From Pseudomonadota bacterium (GTDB taxonomy: Bacteria > Pseudomonadota > Gammaproteobacteria > Xanthomonadales > Rhodanobacteraceae): a stretch of DNA of 64,000 nt. Under the pieces are notes generated by a model. The model saw only the letters and a program-made list of their open reading frames with translations, ran no database searches and was not told the origin of the DNA. A program made the position numbers and the translations under genes. Positions within the stretch are counted from its first letter, which is position 1. Every line of letters starts with the position of its first letter. Of the stretch, positions 57,681 to 64,000 are shown one piece after another. The DNA is taken from NCBI GenBank assembly GCA_018241365.1, contig JAFEDX010000001.1, positions 31,354-95,353 of the forward strand, given 5' to 3'.

Positions 57681-58238
57681 ATGCCCACGCCACCCGAGAT
57701 CCTCGCGAGACGCGCTGCGCGCGACAGCCGCTTCCTGCGCGTCGAGGAAGTCGATCTCGCGTTTTCCAACGGCGCCCACCGCACCTTCGAGCGCCTTGCA
57801 GCGTCCGGCACCGGCGCCGTGTTCATCGTGCCGATGCAGGATGACGATACCGTTCTGCTGGTGCGCGAATACGGCGCCGGCTTGAACCGCTATGAGTTGG
57901 GCTTGCCCAAGGGCCGCATCGATCCCGGTGAGACGGCATTGCAGGCTGCCGATCGCGAATTGCAGGAAGAAGTGGGTTTCGGCGCCCGCAAGCTGACGGC
58001 GTTGGCGACGCTGTCGCTGTTGCCGTCCTACATGACCCACAAGGCGCAGGTCATCCTCGCGCAGGATCTGTATCCGCAACGCCGCCCCGGCGACGAACCG
58101 GAGCCGCTGGAAGTGGTGCCGTGGAAATTGTCGGAATTGCACCTGCTGCTGGCGCGCGATGACGTTTCGGAAGGACGCTCGATCGCGGGATTGTTCATCG
58201 CGCGTGAATATCTCGAAGGAAGGTTTCGTCCCGTATGA
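57681..58238 (+). CDS. nudE: ADP-compounds hydrolase NudE-like (Nudix)
   Basis: 185 residues with a complete Nudix box at 78-100 (GRIDPGETALQAADRELQEEVGF). N-terminal VEEVDLAFSNGAHRTFERL and YELGLPKG fit NudE, which hydrolyses ADP-ribose, Ap3A and NADH-type compounds. Its stop overlaps cysQ (ATGA), the usual nudE-cysQ pair. Confidence 0.9.
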   Translation: MPTPPEILARRAARDSRFLRVEEVDLAFSNGAHRTFERLAASGTGAVFIVPMQDDDTVLLVREYGAGLNRYELGLPKGRIDPGETALQAADRELQEEVGFGARKLTALATLSLLPSYMTHKAQVILAQDLYPQRRPGDEPEPLEVVPWKLSELHLLLARDDVSEGRSIAGLFIAREYLEGRFRPV

Positions 58239-59041
58239 GTACCCTGGAACGTTTTGCGACCGAATGTCGCCAGCTTGCACGCCGCGCCGGAGCCGCCATC
58301 CTGGAAGTCTATGCCGGCAGCTTCGCGGTCGAGCACAAGGCCGACGACTCGCCGCTGACCGCCGCCGACATGGCTTCGCATCGCGTGATCGTGGAGGGGC
58401 TGCATACGCTGACGCCGGATATCCCGGTGCTGTCGGAGGAGTCCAAGAGCATCGCGTGGGCAACGCGGCGTGCGTGGGATCGCTACTGGCTGGTCGATCC
58501 GCTGGACGGCACCCGCGAATTCGTGAAGCGCAACGGCGAGTTCACGGTCAATATAGCCTTGATCGAAAACCACGTGCCGGTGCTGGGCGTGGTGCAATTG
58601 CCCGTGACGGGCGAGCTGTACTACGGTGTTGCGGGCGAGGGCGCATTCCTGGAATCGTCACCCGGCGCGCTGCCGAAACCCATCGCGACGCGCGCGGCGC
58701 AAGCGGTTCCGGTCGTCGCCGGCAGCCGCTCGCACGGCAGCGACCGCCAGGCCGAGGTGCTCGGGCGGCTCGGCGACTACCGGTTGTTGCCGGTGGGCTC
58801 GTCGATCAAGTTCTGCATGGTTGCGCGCGGCGATGCCGACCTGTACCTGCGGCTCGGCCCGACGTCGGAGTGGGATACCGCTGCCGCGCAATGCGTGGTC
58901 GAGCAGGCTGGAGGCAAGGTCGTGGACCTGCAGGGTGCGCCGTTGCGCTACAACACCAAGGACTCGCTGCTGAACCCCGAATTCCTTGCGATCGGCGACA
59001 CCTCGGTGGATTGGCTGGCGCGGCTGCGGCCGGTGGCATGA
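58235..59041 (+). CDS. cysQ: 3'(2'),5'-bisphosphate nucleotidase
   Basis: 268 residues of the inositol-monophosphatase fold: metal-binding LSEESK, WLVDPLDGTREFVKRNGEFTVNIAL, and WDTAAAQCVVEQAGG. It dephosphorylates PAP left over from sulfate assimilation and acyl-carrier reactions. Overlaps nudE before it and mazG after it by ATGA, so three nucleotide-cleaning enzymes are coupled. Confidence 0.95.
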   Translation: MSTLERFATECRQLARRAGAAILEVYAGSFAVEHKADDSPLTAADMASHRVIVEGLHTLTPDIPVLSEESKSIAWATRRAWDRYWLVDPLDGTREFVKRNGEFTVNIALIENHVPVLGVVQLPVTGELYYGVAGEGAFLESSPGALPKPIATRAAQAVPVVAGSRSHGSDRQAEVLGRLGDYRLLPVGSSIKFCMVARGDADLYLRLGPTSEWDTAAAQCVVEQAGGKVVDLQGAPLRYNTKDSLLNPEFLAIGDTSVDWLARLRPVA

Positions 59042-59841
59042 ACACAACGCAACGCCGGGATGTCGATGCGCTGCTCGCGATCATGGCGCGGTTGCGCGAC
59101 CGCGGGCACGGCTGCCCCTGGGATGTGGCGCAGACCTTCGACACGATCGCGCCGTACACCATCGAGGAAGCCTACGAGGTGGTCGACGCGATCGACCGCA
59201 AGGACCCTGTCGCGCTGAAGGACGAACTGGGCGATCTGCTGCTGCAGGTGGTGTTCCACGCGCGCATGGCGGAGGAGCAAGGCCTGTTCGATTTCAACGA
59301 TGTGGTCGCAGCGATCAGCGACAAGCTGGTGCGCAGGCATCCGCATGTGTTCGGCGATGCGCGGTATGCGGATGCGGCGGAGCAATCGCGTGCCTGGGAC
59401 GAGATCAAGCGTGCCGAACGTGCGGCCAGCGGGCAAGCCGACCACAGCGCACTGGCCGGCATCGCGCGCGGCCTGCCCGAATGGCAGCGCGCGCTGAAGT
59501 TGTGCGACAAGGCGGCGACCGTCGGCTTCGACTGGCCCGGGCCGGAACCGGTGCTGGACAAACTCGCGGAGGAAATCACGGAAGTCCGCGCGGAATTTGC
59601 GGCGGGCAGCGGGCACGACCGCCTGCTGGATGAAATTGGCGACGTCGCGTTCGTGCTGGTGAATCTGGCGCGGCACGCGCAGGTGGACTTTTCCGCAGCC
59701 TTGCGCCACGCCAACGCCAAGTTCGAACGCCGCTTCAGGCGAATGGAACAGCTGGCGGCACAGGCCGGCGGAAAGCTCGAAGGCAAGTCGCTGGAACAGC
59801 AGGACGCCCTGTGGAACCGAGCCAAGGCCGAGGAACGGTAG
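59038..59841 (+). CDS. mazG: Nucleoside triphosphate pyrophosphohydrolase MazG
   Basis: 267 residues, two MazG repeats: the first with CPWDVAQTFDTIAPYTIEEAYEVVDAI and LKDELGDLLLQVVFHARM (EExxE and ExxD metal motifs), the second with EEITEVRAEFA and LLDEIGDVAFVLVNLAR. It hydrolyses NTPs including damaged ones. The ATG at 59038 overlaps the cysQ stop. Confidence 0.95.
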   Translation: MNTTQRRDVDALLAIMARLRDRGHGCPWDVAQTFDTIAPYTIEEAYEVVDAIDRKDPVALKDELGDLLLQVVFHARMAEEQGLFDFNDVVAAISDKLVRRHPHVFGDARYADAAEQSRAWDEIKRAERAASGQADHSALAGIARGLPEWQRALKLCDKAATVGFDWPGPEPVLDKLAEEITEVRAEFAAGSGHDRLLDEIGDVAFVLVNLARHAQVDFSAALRHANAKFERRFRRMEQLAAQAGGKLEGKSLEQQDALWNRAKAEER

Positions 59842-59897
59842 CCTGCGGTTGCGTCATCCTGAGCCGGTGTCCGGCATGCGTTCGCGGCTGTCCGCTG

Positions 59898-59913
59898 GGT
59901 GTCCGCGGACACC
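59898..59913. promoter_or_regulatory. Perfect 16-bp palindrome upstream of the DUF4097-like gene
   Basis: GGTGTCCGCGGACACC, fully symmetrical, with related half-sites nearby (GGTGTCCGG at about 59867). It lies 120 nt before the start of the repeat protein and may be an operator; no cognate regulator is proven, though a response regulator gene lies downstream. Confidence 0.5.
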
Positions 59914-60034
59914 TTCCCGGTTGTGCGCTCGTGCCCAGCTCGTTGAAAAACATGGGGAAGGCTTGCTGGTATCCGTTGGCATCACACTTGCTCCCTGCAT
60001 TGCGGACCGCCCATTCACATGCCGGAGGAGAGTC

Positions 60035-61009
60035 ATGCACAAATCCATCGTATTGCTCGTTTGCGCAACTTTGCTGGCGACATCGTTCGCCGCGTCGGCG
60101 GACCAGCCGTGCCGCTACAGCGCGCCGCGGAATGCCGAAATCGACGCCGCCGGATTGAAGTTGCTCGCGGTCGAGATCGGCCCGGACAATCTGGTCATCC
60201 AGGGCCAGCCGGGACTCGCTAAGATCGAGGTGCATGGCACCGCCTGCGCGTCGAACGAAAAGTGGTTGCCGGACATCAAGGTCGAAACCGCGCGGCAAGG
60301 CGACACGGCCAGCATCGTCGCGCAGGACGGCAACCGCGGCAACCGGTTTTTCTCCATCTTCAACCTGGTCGAGGGTGGCACCTACGCCTATCTGAAGCTC
60401 GACGTGCGCGTGCCGCAGGCGCTGGCCGTCAAGCTGAAGCTGGGTTCGGGCGATGCCAACGCCAGCAAGCTGGCGGCGCTCGACGCCACGGTGGGTTCGG
60501 GCGACCTCAAGGCCAGCGGCATCGCCGGTGAACTGGGCTTGCGGGTCGGTTCGGGTGACGCCGTGGCGAACGACGTCGGCAGTCTGAACCTGTCCAGCGT
60601 GGACTCCGGCGACGCGACCATCGATGGTATTCGTGGCGACGCGAAGGCAGGCTCGGTCGGGTCGGGCGATCTCGGCTTGCGCAATGTCAATGGCAACGTG
60701 TCGATTGGTTCGATCTCGTCCGGCGATGCCAAGGCCACTGGCATCGGCGGCGGCGTGACGGCACGCAGCATCGGTTCCGGCGACTTAGTCGTGCGCAACG
60801 TCAAGGGCAGCGTGACGGTGGGTTCGGTGGCATCGGGTGACGTGAGCATCGAACACGCGGGCGGCAACGTGCACGCCGACAGCGTCGGTTCCGGTGATTT
60901 CGGCGCCAGCGACGTGGGCGGTGATTTCAGCGTCGGCAGCGTGGGCAGTGGCGATGTCCGCCACCATGATGTGAAAGGCAAGGTCAGCGTGCCACGCAGC
61001 GACGACTGA
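60035..61009 (+). CDS. Secreted DUF4097/DUF2807-like beta-helix repeat protein
   Basis: 324 residues: signal peptide (1-22, ATSFAASA), an N-terminal domain of about 120 residues with two Cys, then a run of about ten repeats of 17-18 residues, each centred on GSGD or SSGD (LGSGDANAS, VGSGDLKAS, VGSGDAVAN, VDSGDATID and so on), which should stack as a beta-helix. Strong Shine-Dalgarno GGAGGAG five bases ahead of the ATG. Periplasmic or outer-envelope; relatives are often next to two-component or anti-sigma systems. The two-component genes follow on the same strand, 161 nt downstream. Confidence 0.8.
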   Translation: MHKSIVLLVCATLLATSFAASADQPCRYSAPRNAEIDAAGLKLLAVEIGPDNLVIQGQPGLAKIEVHGTACASNEKWLPDIKVETARQGDTASIVAQDGNRGNRFFSIFNLVEGGTYAYLKLDVRVPQALAVKLKLGSGDANASKLAALDATVGSGDLKASGIAGELGLRVGSGDAVANDVGSLNLSSVDSGDATIDGIRGDAKAGSVGSGDLGLRNVNGNVSIGSISSGDAKATGIGGGVTARSIGSGDLVVRNVKGSVTVGSVASGDVSIEHAGGNVHADSVGSGDFGASDVGGDFSVGSVGSGDVRHHDVKGKVSVPRSDD

Positions 61010-61026
61010 ACCCGCATGCGAAAGCC

Positions 61027-61050
61027 GCCGCAAGCGGCAACGCTTGCGGC
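61027..61050. other. Perfect 10-bp hairpin with GCAA tetraloop
   Basis: GCCGCAAGCG, GCAA, CGCTTGCGGC, 18 nt past the stop of the repeat protein. There is no T-run, so this is not a standard terminator; it could stabilise the mRNA 3' end or mark a REP-like unit. Confidence 0.55.
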
Positions 61051-61170
61051 AGGGCACCTTGCATGGCCGCTCCCGTGCCGTGCGCATTCACGTCATGATC
61101 ACCCGCGTGCGCGCACATTGCACGCCACGGTTCACGAGCCTGAGGAAGGGTTTGCACGGGGGACGCCGGC

Positions 61171-61914
61171 ATGAGCGAGATCGAACGCGAAAAACAGACC
61201 GGGCTGATCCTGCTAGTCGAGGACAACAGCGGCATCGCAGAGATGGTCGGCGAGTTCCTGGAGCGCCGCGGCTATTCGGTCGATTACGCGGGCGACGGCG
61301 TCAGCGGCTTGCACCTGGCCGTGTCCGACCACTATGACGTGATCGTGCTGGACCTGATGTTGCCGGGCATGGATGGACTGGAGGTTTGCCGCAAATTGCG
61401 GGGCGAAGCCAAGAAGACCACGCCGGTGCTGATGTTGACCGCGCGCGATACCCTGGAGGACAAGCTGGTCGGGCTGGATGCCGGCGCCGACGATTACCTG
61501 GTCAAGCCGTTCGAGCCGCGCGAGCTGGAAGCCCGCATCCGCGCCTTGATCCGGCGCGAACGGCGCCAAGTGTCCAACGAGGTATACCAAGTCGGCGACC
61601 TCACGCTGGATACCGCCACGCTGCGGATCGTGCGCAATGGCGAAGAATTGCAGGTGTCGCCGATCGGACTCAAGCTGCTGACCATCCTGATGCGCGAATC
61701 GCCGCGGGTGGTGTCACGGCATGACATCGAGCGCGAGATCTGGGGCGACACGCTGCCGGATTCCGACACGCTGCGTTCCCACCTCTACAACCTCCGGCGG
61801 GTGGTGGACAAACCCTATGCGCGGCCCCTGCTGCACACCATCCACAGCGCCGGCTACCGCATCGCGGACCTGGATGCGGAAGCCGAGACGGAGACGAAGA
61901 CCGCCCACGCCTAG
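61171..61914 (+). CDS. OmpR/PhoB-family response regulator
   Basis: 247 residues. Receiver domain (about 12-128) with acidic pocket LVEDN, phosphoacceptor Asp61 (VLDLMLPGMDG), Thr90 and Lys112 (LVKPFEP); winged-helix DNA-binding domain (about 140-235: VGDLTLDTATLRIVRNGEELQ, TLRSHLYNLRRVVDKP, HTIHSAGYRI). Cytoplasmic regulator; its partner kinase is next, after 76 nt. Confidence 0.95.
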   Translation: MSEIEREKQTGLILLVEDNSGIAEMVGEFLERRGYSVDYAGDGVSGLHLAVSDHYDVIVLDLMLPGMDGLEVCRKLRGEAKKTTPVLMLTARDTLEDKLVGLDAGADDYLVKPFEPRELEARIRALIRRERRQVSNEVYQVGDLTLDTATLRIVRNGEELQVSPIGLKLLTILMRESPRVVSRHDIEREIWGDTLPDSDTLRSHLYNLRRVVDKPYARPLLHTIHSAGYRIADLDAEAETETKTAHA

Positions 61915-61990
61915 GCGGGTTCGCCTCAGCCATGCGATGGAGCCGCGGCGGCCCTCGCCACGCGCGCGGTGCACAAGGTAAGCTCGACCC

Positions 61991-63355
61991 ATGGCAAGGT
62001 ACGCCAGCATCGGGCACCGTTTCTGGGTGATGTTTTCGCTGTGGGTGGCGGCGATCAGCGTCGTCACTGCGCTGGGCGTGTACGCCGCCGCGAGCTCCAG
62101 CCGAACGGCGATTGCGCGCCAGGAACTGCAGCGCGAGGCCGTGTATTACGATGCGCAACTCGCGCGTGATCCCGCCACGCCGTTGCCGGACACGTGGCTG
62201 ATACGCGGCTACCTGCGCGCGCCAGGGCAATCCGATGCCGCCGTGCCACAGAAGCTGCGTGGATTCGGGCCCGGCTATCACCAGGTCCGCCAGCCCGATG
62301 GCACCACCGGCACGGTGCTGGTGTCGGAGGGTTCGCGCGGCAGGCTGTACCTGCTGTTCAACAACGACCGTCCGAACAGCGTGGTGATGCTGTTCGGCCT
62401 GATTCCCGTGGTGCTGGTGGTGCTGATCATCTACTTCGCGACCTGGCTCACCTACCGGGCCTCGCGCAAGGCGCTGTCGCCTGTGATCGCACTGGCCAGC
62501 GTGGTGCGCAGCTGGAACCCCGACCATCCGGAACCCGAATCGCTCGCGCCCGCCAACCTTCCGGCCGCGACCGACAGCGATGTCGAGGTGCTGGTGAGCG
62601 CGCTGTACAACTTCGCGAACCGGCTGGAAGCCTTCGTCGAGCGCGAACGCAATTTCACCCGCGATGCCAGCCACGAGTTGCGCACGCCGCTGACGGTGAT
62701 GAAGGTCGCCGTGGACGTGCTCGCCGACGAGGACATGAGTCCGTTCGCGCAGCGCTCGCTGGCGCGCATCCGCCGCTCGGTACGCGAGATGGAAGCCCTG
62801 ATCGAAACCTTCCTGGTGCTGGCGCGCGAATCCGACACCGGCCTGCGCGACGAGGATTTCCTCGCCAACGACATGGTGGGCGCCGAGGTCGCGCGCTACC
62901 GGGACCTGCTGGCCGGCAAGCCGGTCGAGATGCGCTTCGTCGAACACGCGCGTTTCACCCTGCACGCGCCGCCGCGGGTGTTTGCGGTGATGGTCGGCAA
63001 CCTGATCCGCAATGCCTGCCTGTACACCGAGCACGGCAGCGTCACGGTGGAAGTGGAAGCCGACCAGGTGCGCGTGGTCGATACCGGCAGCGGCATGAGC
63101 GAGGAGGATCTCGAACGCGCGTTCCAGGCGTTCTATCGCGGCAGCCGCACCGGCGACAAGGGTCATGGCATCGGGCTCGCGATCGTGCGCCGCATTGCCG
63201 ACCGCTACGGCTGGCGGGTGACGCTGGAAAGCGCGCTCGGCAAGGGCACCACCGCGACCGCGCATTTCCCGGCCGCGCAACCGCCCGATGCGGCCTTGCC
63301 GGAGCCGTCGCCCAAGGGTAACGTCGTCGATTTCAAGCAACAGGATGGGGGCTGA
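61991..63355 (+). CDS. Sensor histidine kinase
   Basis: 454 residues. Two membrane helices (about 13-34 and 131-152) enclose a periplasmic sensor of about 95 residues; then a short linker, HisKA with phospho-His228 in RDASHELRTPLTVMK, and HATPase_c with N box NLIRNACLYT, G1 VDTGSGMS and GHGIGLAIVRRIADRYGW. Signal unknown. It pairs with the response regulator upstream, and the DUF4097-like envelope protein upstream hints at an envelope cue. Confidence 0.95.
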   Translation: MARYASIGHRFWVMFSLWVAAISVVTALGVYAAASSSRTAIARQELQREAVYYDAQLARDPATPLPDTWLIRGYLRAPGQSDAAVPQKLRGFGPGYHQVRQPDGTTGTVLVSEGSRGRLYLLFNNDRPNSVVMLFGLIPVVLVVLIIYFATWLTYRASRKALSPVIALASVVRSWNPDHPEPESLAPANLPAATDSDVEVLVSALYNFANRLEAFVERERNFTRDASHELRTPLTVMKVAVDVLADEDMSPFAQRSLARIRRSVREMEALIETFLVLARESDTGLRDEDFLANDMVGAEVARYRDLLAGKPVEMRFVEHARFTLHAPPRVFAVMVGNLIRNACLYTEHGSVTVEVEADQVRVVDTGSGMSEEDLERAFQAFYRGSRTGDKGHGIGLAIVRRIADRYGWRVTLESALGKGTTATAHFPAAQPPDAALPEPSPKGNVVDFKQQDGG

Positions 63356-63356
63356 C

Positions 63357-64000
63357 ATGCAGGTGAAGCGAACGGTGTTGCTGGTGCACGGCGGAGCCGG
63401 GCTGGTCCGCCGCGACATGGACGCCGCAATCGAAAGCACCGTACGCGTGGCGCTCGCGGAAGCACTGCAGGCGGGCCACGCGCTGCTTGCGGCCGGCCGC
63501 TCCGCACTGGATGCCGTGGCCGCCGCGGTCGTGGTGCTGGAAGACTCGCCGCATTTCAATGCAGGACACGGCGCGGTATTCACGCATGATGGTGTCAACG
63601 AACTCGACGCCGCGATCATGGATGGTGCAACGCTGCGCGCCGGCGCGATCTGCGGCGTCCGCCACGTGCGCAATCCGGTATTGCTGGCACGCGCGGTGAT
63701 GGAGCATTCGCCGCACGTGATGTTGGCGGGCGAAGGCGCCGAAGCCTTCGCGCGCACGCAGGGCATCGCGCTGGTGGACGCCGGGTATTTCGGTACGGAG
63801 CGGCGCCGGCGCGAATTGCAGGAGGCGCAGCGTCAGCACACGGCGGGTGAAAAGGTCGATCACTTCGGCACGGTCGGCGCGGTGGCGCTGGATGCACACG
63901 GGCAGCTTGCCGCCGCGACCTCGACCGGCGGCATGACCGACAAGCGCTGGGGCCGCATCGGCGATGCACCGGTGATTGGCGCCGGCACCTATGCGAACGC
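63357..64000 (+). CDS. Isoaspartyl peptidase/L-asparaginase (5' part)
   Basis: The first 214 codons, cut by the window end. An Ntn-hydrolase of the IaaA type: VLLVHGGAG start, FNAGHGAVFTHDGVNELDAAIMDG, and the autoprocessing site with nucleophile Thr in HFGTVGAVALDAHG, followed by ATSTGGMTDKRWGRIGD. It splits isoaspartyl dipeptides and asparagine. Starts two bases after the kinase stop. Confidence 0.93.
   Translation, partial: MQVKRTVLLVHGGAGLVRRDMDAAIESTVRVALAEALQAGHALLAAGRSALDAVAAAVVVLEDSPHFNAGHGAVFTHDGVNELDAAIMDGATLRAGAICGVRHVRNPVLLARAVMEHSPHVMLAGEGAEAFARTQGIALVDAGYFGTERRRRELQEAQRQHTAGEKVDHFGTVGAVALDAHGQLAAATSTGGMTDKRWGRIGDAPVIGAGTYAN

Overview
The window is about 64 kb of GC-rich chromosomal DNA from a gammaproteobacterium of the order Xanthomonadales (Lysobacterales), most likely Rhodanobacteraceae (the Rhodanobacter/Dyella neighbourhood). 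The evidence is protein resemblance, the gene order thrS-infC-rpmI-rplT-pheS-pheT-ihfA-merR, small GTAG-headed REP palindromes, and a TonB-dependent carbohydrate-uptake locus of the xanthomonad type. No phage, insertion sequence, CRISPR array or secretion island was seen. Most of the window is compact core genome.

Layout. 1-4000: end of tsaB, an acyl-CoA thioesterase translationally coupled to uvrA. 4000-11800: sterol-desaturase-family membrane hydroxylase, rplU-rpmA, obgE, rpsT divergent from murJ, then panB-panC-panD (pantothenate and beta-alanine). 11800-16700: small Cys-rich protein, queG, nnr, tsaE, amiC-like amidase and tRNA-Asn. 16700-22000: a solitary HMG-CoA synthase, a FimT/GspH pseudopilin, uvrB and a glutathione S-transferase.

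22000-39800 is the accessory centre: an alpha-glucan utilisation locus. A LacI regulator, a sugar-porter MFS protein and a GH13 alpha-glucosidase lie on the minus strand. Divergently come a TonB-dependent receptor, a flavin-dependent halogenase, a GH13 lipoprotein amylase, a secreted GH31 glucosidase, a six-hairpin glycosidase and a maltose-type MFS symporter, mostly with ATGA stop/start overlaps. A convergent glucokinase closes it. Two near-palindromes of consensus TGAATACGTATTCA in the divergent promoter region are probable LacI-family operators. The inferred route is outer-membrane import of glucans, cleavage at the envelope, inner-membrane uptake, final hydrolysis and phosphorylation.

39800-47900: tRNA-Val, then the translation cluster thrS-infC-rpmI-rplT-pheS-pheT-ihfA-merR and tRNA-Pro. 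The thrS leader contains a short reading frame with four consecutive Thr codons (Met-Ala-Thr-Thr-Thr-Thr-Pro-Asp), followed by mutually exclusive antiterminator and terminator hairpins. This looks like a leader-peptide attenuator for threonyl-tRNA synthetase and is the most notable finding here.

48200-64000: serA, prolyl aminopeptidase, a patatin-type Vd autotransporter, an EF-G-like GTPase divergent from a proline-rich membrane protein, an overlapping pair encoding a RluF-like pseudouridine synthase and a TrmY-like (normally archaeal) pseudouridine methyltransferase, nudE-cysQ-mazG (nucleotide housecleaning), a repeat-rich secreted DUF4097-like protein, an OmpR-type two-component system, and the start of an isoaspartyl peptidase gene. 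Functions are read from sequence motifs and family knowledge only; no database search was run.
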